Below, piece after piece: positions 10,641 through 22,700 of a DNA stretch of 54,076 nt. Position 1 is the stretch's first letter. Each line of letters opens with the position of its first letter. Both the position numbers and the translations under genes were made by a program. The DNA is taken from assembly GCA_002049455.2 (NCBI GenBank), contig KV919182.1, forward strand, positions 1 to 54,076, written 5' to 3'. Origin of the DNA: Porphyra umbilicalis (Eukaryota; Rhodophyta; Bangiophyceae; Bangiales; Bangiaceae). The notes under the pieces were generated by a model. The model did no database searches. It saw only the letters and a program-made list of their open reading frames with translations, and was not told where the DNA came from.

Positions 10641-11363
10641 GTGTCTATTCTACCGCAGAATCGCATCAAATGATGCGGTGCTGCGCATCAAATGATGCGG
10701 TGTCGGAATCGCGGTTTCCGGGGCATCTGAGTGGGAAATCGGCCCTTTTGGCACCTATAAACCCACGTTGTTGCTGTTCTCGTCGGCAGTATGGAGCTGG
10801 GTGGTCGCCTTGTCAGCCCAGCGTAAAGAAGACCCGTTGACGATGACCCTCATATGAAAAAAAGGATGAAAGCCCACTCAGAGGGCATTTGCCGGCGGGG
10901 CCGAGCATCGCCCTCCCCCCCCCCCCCCCTCCAGAGCCCCCAAATACGTCGATTTGGACTTGGAACAGCCACTGTGGGGGCCCCGCGTACTCGTCTTGTT
11001 CGACGTGCGGAGGCTGTCCGAACATGTTGTTTCTGCCTAGGGACACCTCTGTGTCTCATAGAAAGGGTACGTGGAGTCTCCTGGAGCCGGACAACCCATG
11101 AAGAGCTCTGCTTCGTATGGGGCGGGGGGCGGGGGGGACATGGCAGGATGGTCTGCTGGGTGCTTCCGCGGCATCGCCTGTATGGGAAGGAAGAAATATA
11201 TTCTGGGCGGCCTCCTCCAACCCCAAGGATAAAACTCCTACGCAGGACCCGTTCCTGCCGTCAAAATGAGCAACGGAGCAGCCATTCTCTCGTAGCAGAA
11301 GACAGAAAAACCGCATCAATTGATGCGAATCGCATCAAATGATGCGGTCGGTAGAATAGACAC
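10641..11363. mobile_element. MITE-like element with TA duplication and ATGATGC palindromes
   Basis: Positions 10638-10655 and the reverse complement of 11349-11366 match perfectly over 18 bp (CTAGTGTCTATTCTACCG). The shared TA just outside GTGTC (10639-10640 and 11364-11365) fits a TA target duplication. Immediately inside each end lie two palindromes of the type GCATCAAATGATGC (one reads GCATCAATTGATGC). The 723-bp body has a C run near 10915 and no recognisable protein. The termini suggest a Tc1/mariner-like or Stowaway-like non-autonomous element. Confidence 0.6.
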
Positions 11364-11365
11364 TA

Positions 11366-12207
11366 GTAGGTGCCCACCAGATTAATTAACAAACGTTTCC
11401 GTGTGCGCGGGTAGAGCAGTCTGGGGAGGTGGTGGCATGTTCTGGTCCCTGTCACCTCTGGAGAGCGGAAAATGTACGAAAGAAGCATTTGTGTGCAAAA
11501 CAACCAACATGGCTGTCACCAGCGCACTTCAACAGCCTATCATAGATCCTCGCCAGGAATAGTGTATTTGGGTCTTGATTGGTCCAGTAGTGGTGCTCTC
11601 AATGCACAGCTGTCTCGGACAGTACTACAGAAGGAAATGAGCACGTGAAGATGATCACAAGAAGTCTGCATTTCTTTTATACTGGCTAGAATGGTCACAT
11701 AACATTGTCAGCGACGTGCAACGATGCGTTTTCTTGGAAAAACAATGGGAACCTCTATATACAGGTAGGGAAGAGCAACCACGGAATTCACTGGATTGTG
11801 CAGTGCCACCAGAGGGACGTGTGATCCATTGGATGAATCCGAGTCGGCGATCTGCGTTGAATACAGTTTTTTGGATGTGGCAATAGAGGAGATCTGTCCC
11901 AAGTTGTCGTGATTCCACGCCTAACAACCACCCTCCGCGCTACAACCACGGTCGCACCCCCTCCCCGCCCGTGTGGTTTCCACTTCAAAAGCGCGAGACC
12001 ACGAAGAAAAGACAAGCATGGGGGGCCACGTATGTGCATGGGGGGCCAACAGCGGGTGCAACAAACACCCCCAAAGCTGCCCCCAGGAACGCACTTCATT
12101 GGCTCCCCCCCCCTTCAGGATCCTGTCCCCGTTTCAGGATTGTGACCAACACGATCCTGAAGGCTGTGGTTTCCACCTCTCGGGTGTTTGTTCAACAAGG
12201 GTACATT
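11366..12207. other. No gene recognised
   Basis: Spacer between two MITE-like elements. A short inverted repeat is visible at 12112-12122 with 12153-12163 (CCTTCAGGATC). No coding region was supported. Confidence 0.4.
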
Positions 12208-12923
12208 CATTATTCGGTTAAATCCGTCCCGGTTATATCCACAGTAGATATAACCGGGCCGAAGAACGCACCACAGGCGCCGAGAGAACGGGGAATGTGG
12301 ACTGCAAACACATTTATGGTCCACCTGTTGAGCTTATTCTCAGGTCGGGTCAACTTACACAATTCCGAGCTCATCCTGGAGGAATGGAACGCAATGTTGC
12401 CCTCGTAGATTACCCGCCGGTCTGCCTGAAGGCGGACTGCCTGCCCGACAGGGCCAACGCTGAGCTCAGACGCCATCCTGATGACGTTCAGCCTGTTGCT
12501 GATAACGAAAAGTTGGATGTGTCTTCTCTAGTAGCCATGATGGCCCATACGACGCTGCAGCGCGAGTTCAAGAGCGTAAGCGGTCCGACCATGCGCAGGT
12601 GATGCGTCGCTGGGTGTTGGCTGAGACCGATGTTGAGGCTGTCGAGGAAGCGGTTGACGTGCTTTTGGCTGGGGCGGACGATGAAGAGTGATGGGGCACG
12701 GTGGGTTGTTACGAGGCACACTCTTGCGTGATCAGGTTCTGCGAAGGCAAGTAAAATTGGATTTCTTCGCGTCCGAGTTCCGCGTAAATGCTATCTTTCG
12801 TACTTCTCTTTCTTCCCAGTAGTATTGAAATCACCTCACGGCAGCCGATCGCAAGTCGAGCCAGAGGAACCTAAGTACTGTCAGCGACTGTAAACAAATG
12901 GCGATGGATATAACCGAATAATG
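12208..12923. mobile_element. MITE-like element with 18-bp TIRs and a terminal hairpin
   Basis: The ends CATTATTCGGTTAAATCC (12208-12225) and the reverse complement of 12906-12923 agree at 17 of 18. Just inside the left end, CCCGGTTATATC (12228-12239) pairs perfectly with 12247-12258 around a 7-base loop. A TA duplication can be placed inside the repeat (TA then TTCGG at left, CCGAA then TA at right), but this is ambiguous. The interior contains an unremarkable 101-codon frame (12297-12602) of unknown meaning. Confidence 0.5.
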
Positions 12924-13492
12924 ACTGTAATGACAGGGTCGGATCCGACCTTTCCCAACCGGCAACGAGAATCCGACCCTTCATCCATGGATTTTATTGG
13001 CGCCTACATGACCTTACAGCGTCATCCGCGAAGGTCTCGTAGTTATAGAAGCGGCTCCACGTGGCATTTGCTGACATGGCGACACGAGGACGGCGGCGGC
13101 GCCACGTCGGCGCCACCGTTCCGTGCCGCCCTTCTTGCCGCGAGGCTCCCCGCAGCCCTGCTGCCCACCCTGATCCGCGCCACCATAGTCTCCAATACTC
13201 TTCCTTCCGTCTCCCTGCGCGTCTTACCGCGTTCCAGCGGCGCTGCCTGTGGTGTTGGTGCTCGGGCGGCCGATAGGCCGTCTGTTTTTGAGCTTCATTG
13301 GGGCCAGCGGGCCGCCCCCCGCTGCCCTTCCCCCCGCCACCCTGCCTCCCCACGGCCCTTCCTTCTGGCCACCCTTCCCCCAACTTCCCTGCCCTCCGCC
13401 ATTCTGCCCTCCACCAACTGTTCCCCTCCGTTGGTCTGCAGTCGCCAGGGCCGGCCAGCCGTCGGCCTGCCACCCACCACTCTGCTGTCCGT
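12924..13492. other. No gene recognised
   Basis: GC-rich spacer leading into the 15-bp minisatellite. Frames are Pro/Arg-rich with no recognisable domain. Confidence 0.4.
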
Positions 13493-13830
13493 CCGCTGAC
13501 TCCCCGTCCGCCCCCTCCCCGTCGGCCTGCTCGCCGTCTGCGCGCTCCCCATCTGCGTGCTCACCGACGGCACGCGGTCCGTCTTCGTGCTCCCCGTCGG
13601 CGTGGCACCCGTCGGCGCGCTTCCCGTCGGCGTCGTCCCCGTCAGCGCGCTGCCCGTGGACGTGCTCACCTTCGACGTTCTCCCCTTGGACGTGCTACCC
13701 GTCGGCCTCCTCCAAGTCGGCTTCCTCCCTGTGGACGTGCTCCCGGTCGGCGCTCCCCTTATCGGCGCGCTCCCCGTCGGTGTGGTGCCCGTCTACGTGC
13801 TCCCCGGCCGCGTCCTCCTGGTCGTTCCGC
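13493..13830. repeat. 15-bp minisatellite (GTGCTCCCCGTCGGC-like), about 22 units
   Basis: Units follow a strict 15-bp period with substitutions but almost no indels. All frames therefore encode pentapeptide repeats: LPVGV-like or SPSAR-like on the plus strand, ADGE-like on the minus strand. No start codon, flanking domain or promoter picks out one frame as real, so it is annotated as a repeat. Confidence 0.65.
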
Positions 13831-14810
13831 ACTTTTAGGACCGAAATCTTCGTGCGCCTCGTCCGTTGACTGCTCTCACTGAAGAACATGACGCTGGCGT
13901 CGTCGTGTCCAGCTTTGGGTGAGAAGGCTGCCGGCTGTAGATTATAAAACTGTGGAGCTTCATAAACGCAAGGACAAACTAGGCGCAGTCTCCGAGGCGC
14001 ACTGGTAGTTCTGACCAAAAGATGCCCCACTTCTTGTTGACGAAGCCGAAGAATCGCTAAATGTTCTGCCGCACCCTGCTCTCGGTGGGGGAAGCCACCT
14101 GTCAGGGGTGAAACGGCCCCCGGCATGAGCCGGGGACGGGTCGTGACCACTCACGTAACACCCCCCTAGGGGGGTAGCGTGGGACAGCCCCCTTGGCCGG
14201 GTGTCCAGAGAGCCCCAGGGCCACACACGAGACGACCTCTCTAGAGGGGCGCGGGGTGAGGAGCACCCGATCGGGCCCCCCTGGAGGGGTCTGACACAGC
14301 CGAGAGAGACACACGTCTTCCCGAATCCGGGATATCTGGAGGGACCGGGAAGCTTGTGGAAGCTTTCGCAATCCGAGCGTAAGCCCGACCGAAATATGAT
14401 CTCGACTAGGGATAAAATCCCACCGGACTTCTTTCCGTGTGAAGCTTGCAGTACAGTGCGTGGGTGCGGTAAGGTTCTATCATGCAGGTGGCGCGAGCCG
14501 TAAGGGGGCAGCCTGATGAGACCCAGGCGCCCCCACGCTCTCAGCACCCGCAGACACCTCCACTCCCAGCATGTATACACACACCACGCACCTCCGCGGG
14601 CGGAGGGCGCACGGGCCACGAGCACACATGCTCACAGCCCCTCAAAATCCCGACCATGCACCTCGCTAATCTCCCGGAGCTCATCCCGTAAAGGGTGCTC
14701 CGAAAATCAAGTATATGCGATAACATCAAATACAATGTCAAAGTACAGAACAAACTGCAATGTGACATCCCGCCAAAGCATTGAGTGACATGAAATTGCT
14801 GAGCAATGCT
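13831..14810. other. Spacer, possibly LTR-derived
   Basis: No gene was recognised. It contains a perfect palindrome of C runs and G runs around CTAG (about 14160-14175). Given the CAACA-plus-polypyrimidine junction at its right edge, some of it may be a copia LTR in minus orientation, but no left LTR border could be fixed. Confidence 0.3.
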
Positions 14811-14823
14811 CAACACTCCCCCC
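14811..14823 (-). repeat. Possible copia LTR/polypurine-tract junction
   Basis: Read on the minus strand this is GGGGGGAG followed directly by TGTTG, the usual arrangement of a Ty1/copia polypurine tract and 3' LTR start. It lies just left of element E1. A headless minus-strand copia pol 3' end lies just right of E1 (27884), so both may come from one copia element split by E1. Confidence 0.33.
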
Positions 14824-14927
14824 AATTGCATGCATCACATCAGATATTGAGATGACCAATCCGATTTGTGACGCGGCCGACCCGATCCGACCCGGCCGCG
14901 GCCGTAGTAGTACCGCGTTGGCGCAAA

Positions 14928-15021
14928 GGAAGACCCTCGATCTTGCGGCGAGGTGTAACCATATAGCTCTATGGGCTGCATTCGACGCGTTTCTAGCCCG
15001 GAATCGACTCTCGGCACGGCA
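14928..15021 (+). repeat. Left inverted end of E1
   Basis: It pairs with 27641-27734. The best-conserved blocks are GGAAGACC, CTTGCGGCGAG, GCATTCGA and CTCTCGGCACGGCA. Confidence 0.5.
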
Positions 15022-15489
15022 TGATTCGACCATCCCATATGTGCCGATATGGCCACCAATCAGACGCCGAGAAGTACCCCTCCACAGGGCCTTGAAAGCG
15101 GCATTAGGATTTGGTATCGCTCCAGTTTTACGGGCTCGACCCTGCGTTTTAGCGGGCTCGGGCACAATTCTGCGGGCCCTGTAGCGGCCCTCCGGGGGGG
15201 GCGCCCGCACGTTGGTTATCGATCGTTCATTGGCTCATTGTTGTTGTCAGCCAGACCGACAGAGGACCTGCAACATAGCTGGACAAATCACATTCAATCG
15301 AGATCAGGCCCTGGACCACTTGTGAGAGGCTGGTGGTCCGAAAGATCTCGCGAGGTTGCCCCCGGGAAGGGGGACGATGGCCAGCGTCACTGGGCGCACT
15401 TCGCTGCTGCCGACGCGCAACCCTGTCACGCGACCGCGCCCTGTCGCACCTGCTGGCGGGGTTCTCGCTGCCAGCACGCCGGCACCCGC

Positions 15490-15705
15490 CGCTGCGCCGG
15501 CGCCCGCGACCGCCGCCGCCCCGGCGCCCGCGTCCGCCGCCGCCCCGGCGCCCGCGTCCGCCGCCGCCCCGGCGCCCGCGTCTGCCGCCGCGCCGGCGCC
15601 CGCGTCTGCCGCCGCGCCGGCGCCCGCGTCTGCCGCCGCGCCGGCGCCCGCGTCTGCTGCCGTGCCGGCGCCCGCGTCTGCCGCCGTGCCGGCGCCGGCC
15701 CCTGC
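15490..15705. repeat. 24-bp minisatellite upstream of the E1 Ulp1 gene
   Basis: About nine units of the type CCGGCGCCCGCGTCTGCCGC plus four bases are arranged head to tail, then diverge into longer GCCCGCTGGCCCGC-type units up to about 15850. Both strands are open and give Ala/Pro or Gly/Arg repeats. It lies between the E1 left end and the gene start, so it may be part of a promoter or leader. No function is evident. Confidence 0.65.
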
Positions 15706-16110
15706 GCCCGCTCGTCCGCCCGCCCCCGTGCCCGCTGGCCCGCGCGCCCCCACGCGCGCTGCCCCGCCCGCCCCCGCGCCTGCTGGCCCGCCCTTCCCCG
15801 CGCTCGCTGGCCCGCGCGCCCCCGCGCCCGCTGGCCCGCCCTCCCCCGTGGCCGCTTCGGGCGCCAATGCCACACCACCCTCGCCCGTCGCAGCGGCCGC
15901 CCTTCGCTTGGCATTGCTGCACCGGCCGCTTGGCCTTGCGGTCTGTCAGGAGCGGTTGCGCTTGTGCTACCTGCGGCTGTGGTGGTACGTTCGTTGCCGT
16001 GCTCCCGCCGCCGCCACCTACGCCTCCCGCTGCAGGGACGGCCGCTGCCTCCCGCGGCTGCATCGCGTGGCGTCTCGGAGGTTCCCACATGTTGTTGGAG
16101 CTACTCAGCC

Positions 16111-19100
16111 ATGCGGCGGTCTCATCTTCGCTGCGGCTTTGTGGCCAGCCCACCCGTTTTTGTCGACGGGCCTGAGGACATCATCCTGATCGGCTCCTCT
16201 CTTTTTCCTACGGCAGTTGTGCCCGGGGACGTGCAGGCTGTAGACGGCGACGATGGCGACGATGGCGATATTGGCGGAGCACTTGGGGTGGATGGAGGGC
16301 TGGTAATCAATCGTAAGGGGGGCACCAACGGGGGGGGAGGGTCCGACGGAGGGGCCTCCACAGATGGGGGCAGGGCGACCGACAGTGCTCGAGGCACTGA
16401 GAGCGGCGAAGGGCTCGACGGGGGCGGCGGGAGAGACTCCCGTTCCGCTGCTGGCCCGACGGCGGCACGTGTCTCCGGGGCACATGTAGCTGAGGTCACG
16501 GCGCCTTCTTGCGCAGCTAACGCCAACGTAGTCCCAGGAGCATCCCCTGAAACGGCGGCCGACGCCAACGACGCCAGTGACGGCGATATGGCTGCTTCCT
16601 CTGTCGCGGCGACTGCCCCTAACGTGGCCTCCGGGGCTCGTTCTTCCAGCCGCGTTTCGCACCCTGCTCTCGCTCCTGGTGTGCTTGTGTCGGGGAGTCG
16701 CCGTCCGCCGGCCACCCCAACCGCCGACCGCCTTCCACTTGGGGAGGATGCCCTCATGGAGTTTTACAAGACGGAGGTCCTCGTGGCCGTCGGTTTGACG
16801 GCGCGGATGGGCACCACGCCGGCCGTGACGGGCGCGTGCGTACACGGCGCCCAAGTGCTCATTGTCATCGAGGCGTTCGACCCCATCGTGACATGGTCAT
16901 CATACGTCAACTCCTGCATCTTGACGTTTTGCAGCTGCTCGGGCGTGCTTGGCAACGGCCGCTCGGCCTTTACGGGGGTGGTGATGGAGTACCCCCAGAT
17001 GCAGGCGGCACTGGGCAGAGCAGCACGTGTCGGCATGCGTCGGCGCTCCTGCGGGCGTATGACTCCATTGCTATCGATGTTGGCGCCTCGACCTACTTCG
17101 ACCTTTGCACTATGCTCCCTTTGACACTCGGGCCGCTGCGCGGCGATGAGAGTGACGAGGAGCTGGGTCCGACAACCACCCACTATGTGACGATGGCCGG
17201 GAGGCGCAGAAACGTGCCCATCTACGCCGTCCGCTATGACAACATGTGGACGGCGGTCGTCATCCGACCAACGAGCAACAAGTTTAAGCTCGCCACCTGC
17301 TGCCAGCATTCGTGCAAGTCGCGGCCTTGGGGCTGCATCCATGCCAAGGCGGTGAACAAGATCACGCGCGTGGACGCTGAGTCGGTGGCCGTACGGGCGG
17401 AGATGGACCGAGAGGACGGGCTACCGCTCGGCCCCGACGGCGTGCTTGACGCGGTAGTCCCTCGTGCTCCTGCACCTGGCACTGCGCCCCGGCCTGCTGC
17501 TGCTACGCCCATCCCCAAACCCGACAAGCCTTCCCAACAGCGCCGCGCGAGGAACATGTTTCCATGCGCGGCCGAGGTGGCGCTGTGCGACGCATACAGC
17601 GCCGCCGTGGACCGCTTGCGGGACTCCGGAAGCTTCAGGCGGCTGGATCACGTGCAAGTGGAGCCTGAGTGCCTTGTGTGCGGGCTGCCGAGCCGTGGAC
17701 GCGACGTCCTTTCCTGGAAGGCTGACCTTTACACAATTCGCGGGCGTTTGGAAGTCGTTGTCGGTGCGTGGACGTGCAGTAGCGGGCACCTGGTTGAGTA
17801 TGATGGCGCCGAGGACGGTCTTTTTGCGGCTGGCCCCGAGACGGTCTACGCACGCGTCTTTCTGGACGCGGTGCTGGGGGTGTGCGTCATTGCTCGTTCG
17901 ACGATGGCAGCGGCATCGGAGTACCTGACCAGTGCTCTCCGCAACACAGGCGCCTACGCTGACGGGGAGGACGGTCAGGCGCGGCAGCAGGTCTCCAAGG
18001 CCGTCGGCGAGTTCACCGAGACGCTGATCGTCCCCGACGTGGCCTTCCAATGCGGTGACTGCGGCGCGAATGAGGCGGATGGTGGGCGTTTCAACTGCAT
18101 CCTCGAAGACGGGCAGATTCTTGCGGTGTTGCACGACTACATCAAGCCCATGTTGCGGCCGGGAAAGGACGCCCCAAGGGCGGACATGGCCATTACCTAC
18201 GCCTGTGGCGTCCGCAATGCCACAGTGCGGGCGGTGATCCGGCACCGCGTGCGCTCGAGCGCGACGGATACGGTGGCGGTGACGGCGGATGAGGTTCTCA
18301 AGTTCTGCTCTTTTGCAGCGGTCCTGAGCGAGGCCCCACCAGCCCCTCCACCTGCACCGACCGAGGAGAGCCGGGGAGTGCGCACGCGGGAGCAGCATGA
18401 GAAGGCCCTGTTGTGGGCGTCGGCGACACACTTCCACGAGTTCTTCTTTGTCCGCAACCTCCACTGTCCTACCGCAGTCGCCGCCACAGCTGGCGCCGCG
18501 GGCGACACTGATGGGGAGGAGCAGTCGGACGGAAGCGAGGCCGGGAGCTTTGTGGACTGGGTGAGTGATGGTGATGGCGGCGACCAGCGCGCGTCGGCGG
18601 GCAGCTCCTCGGAGTATTCGAGCGGTGTCTTGGAGTACTCTGTCTGCGAGAGCACCAGCGGCAGCACAGAGGAGGACACTCCCTCAATTGAGGGCGAACG
18701 AGCTACCGAGGAGGGCAGCGCTGATGACGGCCATCTGCTTCCTGACTCTGCAGTTGGTGGTGCAGTTGACGAGCGCATAGCACTGGGCTTGGGCGTGCAA
18801 ATGATGGCGCTGGAGGCTCTTGCGCAAGTGTTGCCCGTCTCGCCGCCCCCGAGTGGTGACGGCTTGGAGTTTTTGCTTTCACAGCCGGGCGGCACGGATG
18901 GCGCGGCTGAAGAGCAGTGTGTCCCGGAGTTCGTAAACGCGGCGGGGCCCAAGACCAAGGACTGCTGGCGGGTGCCTCTGTCGTCGGTGGAGCAGACGGA
19001 GGCCGTGGTGGACGTCAACAGCGACAACCCGGTGGCTATCGACGATGCCGACCCGGCATCTCCGCTGACGCAGCGCGCCGTGTGTGCCACCCTGGCGGCA

Positions 19101-19767
19101 ATCAAACGGCGGCGCACTGGCAACCTCTTCACCATCGTGCAGGTGGGCAAACTCCCCATTGCGTTCAAGGAGATTGAGCGGCTCACGCCCTACAACTGGC
19201 TCAATGACGAGTGCTGATGCTCGTCAACGCGATGGGCACTTTGATGCAATGGCGGAATGACCGCACTGTGGTGGACTATCCGTCGGCGCCCACTCACTAC
19301 TTCTTCAGCACGTTTTTCAACACCAAGCTGTGGCACCAGGATCAGTACTCCTATCACGCGGTGCGGCGTTGGACGAAGAACTTTGACTCGTTGGCGATGG
19401 ACAAGCTCTTCATTCCTGTGAACGAGTGCAACACGCACTGGATCCTGGTCGTCATTGACAAGGGTGCGGGCAAGATCTTGTTGTACGACTCCTTGGGCGG
19501 GAGGAACCGACGCGTCGCAGAGAGCTTGCGGCTCTGGCTGGCCGACGAGGCCCACTACTACAAGACGCCACCACGCGATTGGGCGATTGAGCACGCATGG
19601 TGCCGTGCCCAAGAGAACTCGGACGACTGCGGCGTCTTCACGATTGAAAACATGAACTACATCGCGCAGGGCATGGACCTGAAGACCATGACGCGGAGCA
19701 CGGCTTACTACCGTCGGCGCATTGCAGCGGAGCTGCTGGCGAAGAGAGTGGGGGGAAAGGGGTGATA
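16111..19767 (+). pseudogene. E1 SWIM/zinc-finger/Ulp1 (C48) protease gene, two frameshifts
   Basis: This is a paralogue of the gene at 40064-43540, matching it in order and spacing throughout. The start at ATG 16111 is chosen because similarity to the paralogue's N-terminus begins there (CGF..S.PV..D..ED). After a Gly/Asp-rich linker come a SWIM-like CSC...CRH zinc site, a second knuckle CC...GCIHAKAVNK, a CxxC finger followed by LEDGQIL (candidate catalytic Asp at 18108-18110), an acidic Ser-rich linker, and a C48 protease domain. The C48 residues are His (19436), Asp in LYDS (19487) and Cys in QENSDDCG (19628). The frame shifts near 17020 (inside the SWIM motif) and near 19212 (at the start of the protease domain). 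The stop is at 19765-19767. Ulp1 proteases cleave SUMO-like modifiers; a role in transposition is inferred. Confidence 0.65.
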
Positions 19768-22700
19768 GGGTGGTGGTGCCAGTCGGAGGGACGGCGAGAG
19801 TACGTGCCTTTTGCTTTGGTCGCACATGCCAGCTTTCCGTTTGGTATCTTTTTCTTGTCACACGACAGCAGACAGACAACAATGTAGATACACGTGCAAA
19901 CCCGACCGAGTACGTGTTATGCCGGCCGTCGTAGGCATCTTGGACTTGGGCGTGGTGCCAGTCGTCTTCTTCGCGCGCACATCCTTCCGTGGTTGTGCGC
20001 TAGATGGGCAGGGGGGCAACCTTACGCTCACCGATTGTAAATTGAGTTGACAAGTACAGAATTACATAGTCGTAGCGTGTTCAGCGCATCAACCCCCCCC
20101 CCCGTCATACTGGTCCAGAGGAGGCCCTGTCAAATTCTCTGGACAATGTGACAGCAACTGTGTTGTATTTCAATTAGAAAGGTAGTGCCCCGCTGCCACA
20201 CAGCCGATGGAATCTGCCAGCAGTAGACTGTCCATGGCCATCTGCCAGCGATCCATCCGCCCAGTCTCAAAAAGCCTCCCTGAACTGCCGAGATGGTCGA
20301 ACGATTCTGTGCCACAATATGTTGTGGTTCCTAGGGGACCACTGACAGTGTGAGGAACAGTGCCGTTGCGCTTTGGGGTGACGGATGGTCCACATACTCG
20401 CCGTCGATTCCACGCGCTCGTTCGTTCACCCTCCGACGGGCGGGCGGTGACTCGTTGTCCGCTTCACTTGCGCGTCTCTCGTGGAACTGCCAGCCTCGAG
20501 TCGCGGGTTAGCCAGCTCCTCTTCTTTCGCTCAGCCGCCGTGGCGGCGACTGTCTGCCGCCACCGGCCAACCTAGTGACGGTCTCCGTGGACCCTTCCGT
20601 TTCCTTTATTGAATGTCTCTGGGTGCCCCTCCCCCTGCCTCCCATGACGCCACTCGTCGAGGCCGGCCTGGCGCCTGGCCATTGCCCCTGAGGTTTCGAC
20701 ACACTCCCTGCGTCCAGTCATCCCGACCACGCAGTGGTCAAGAATGGGTACCAAAGACAAGAAGGGGAAAGGAAAGGAATGCGAATGTGTGCGGGCCACG
20801 AGGAGGCCGGTCGGAAATGTGATGGGGGCGAGCGACCCGGAAGTAGAGGCGGCAACGATGGGGGAGGGAGCGACGGGCCGTAGGCGCCGGTGGTGGTACG
20901 TGGTGAACGGCTGGTGTCGCTCAGGCCGCGCGAATGTGTCAGTCGCGGGTCCCTGAATGTGTGGGCCGGGTCATGTGGGCAGACGAGAGACGCGTGGACC
21001 TCGGATCGGGAGCTGCTGGGGTGCTCTGGATCCGACCACGAGCGGCGTCATATCTCATTGAAGTGCTCAACTGGGGGGGCCTCTTCAGTAGCCAATGCAT
21101 TCAATATGGGCCTGTCAATGTGTCATTTGCATGTAAGTCGGAAAGGGCATCATCGCCTTCAAATACCGCACACCTTGGCCGACCGATTCTTGCAATGCAC
21201 CACTGTCAACGGGTCAGGTGAGGATGTTGGGACGGGACGGTGACAGATTTGCTCATCAGCGGTCCTCTGCGGACGGGGGGCTTCCACAGGTGCTGCCAGA
21301 ACAGGCCATGAGCATTGCTGCGCGGGAAAGTCGTGCTCGGCGCGTTTCTGTAAAGCGACGCTTGGCTCGCGCCTGCCACGCCCGTTACCCGTCTTCTCGG
21401 AGGCTCTCGGAGGCGTGGGTCCCGCTCAAAATTTGAGAGCCATGCCCTCTGCCAGTCCGGTCAGGACTGAAGGGGCGAGGGAAGAGAGGCCCAAGCGGCC
21501 AGCGATCTGGGCGCGCTGCTTCGGCGGCTGTGTTATGACCGTCACTCGACACGCGATTGGCTTGGTTGCGATCGCATGCAATCACTTGAGAGGGGGACGC
21601 ATTGCTGTGATTTCTGCAATGTCAGCGGCGACACACCACAGAGGGGCATTGGGCCCTTCCGCTGCCTAGGTGGGGATCTGGAAGGGGCGGGCGAGGCCAA
21701 CCAGAAAGCCACCTGTTCTGGGCGCGCTGAGACGGCGCAGGCGTGATCCTGCGGCTGGCCTGTGTCTCGCTGTGTACGTTCTGTGAGTGCTGACAGCTGC
21801 CGGTACCACCGTGGGGCACCCTGCCACCCGAGCATGGATCTTGATGGGAGGGGGCAGCTTGCAGCCGCAACCGGTCTGAGCGCGCTTCTTTCTCGGCAGG
21901 AGAATGGTCACCGTCGATCGACCGCGCGCGCTTGTTGCTTCACGGCGATGCTTGTCTGCGCCGCGAGGTGATTGTCAGCGCGCTTTGGGAGACGGCAAGT
22001 GAGAGGGAGGTGGGACACTGAACTCAACGGTACCACCGCCACTATCGGACCCCGACACCCATTCGAGCGGCCGGGTGTACTGTTGGCTCCTTTGCCTGCA
22101 GCGACCCACCGCGATGAGCGCGATGGTTGCTGAAGCGGAGAGTGTTGGGATGTGGGTGGTGGTGGTGGAGCCGCTATGCGGGTGGACTCCCCGACGCGAG
22201 CGGGTCGAGAGAGTGCATCGACAGGGAGATAGTGGGCACGGGTCGGCGTCGCCCCACAATCGGCGACGCGACGCCAAGCCGGTGACAGCCGCCGCCAGCT
22301 GGCGCCTCACTTGTGCGTAGTGAGAGATTGAGATTAAGAGGCTACAAGCAGTGGCGGCTGGGTTGGGCTCGATGGGTTGGGTCTACCGGCGTTGGCACAC
22401 GGGTGAGGCTAGAACCGACGCGGCGGTCACTATGGTCCAGAAGCAGCTGCAGCAGCCTCCACGGGGGGTCGCATGTTGTCAGTGCGACGGCCATACCATG
22501 GCGACCGGCTCTGTTGGCGGGCAGTGGGTTCATGAGTGTGAGCGGTGGGTCAGGGGACGGCGAGTCACGTTTTGCTGTTTCTTGCTGACGTTTTTTCCAG
22601 CACCGCTTGTGACACTACTGTAAAACCGCTGGTTGCATGAGCAGTGGCGCGGAGCCGCGCAGGGCAACAGATGCGTGCACGTTTGAGATAGTTACAGTGC

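Noticed and set aside
13249..13869. Ser/Pro pentapeptide-repeat protein, or Val/Leu/Pro pentapeptide protein
   Set aside because: Every frame of the 15-bp minisatellite gives such repeats; nothing selects one.
15049..16110. N-terminal extension of the E1 Ulp1 gene through the 24-bp repeats
   Set aside because: Similarity to the paralogue starts only at about 16111; upstream is minisatellite and the E1 end region.
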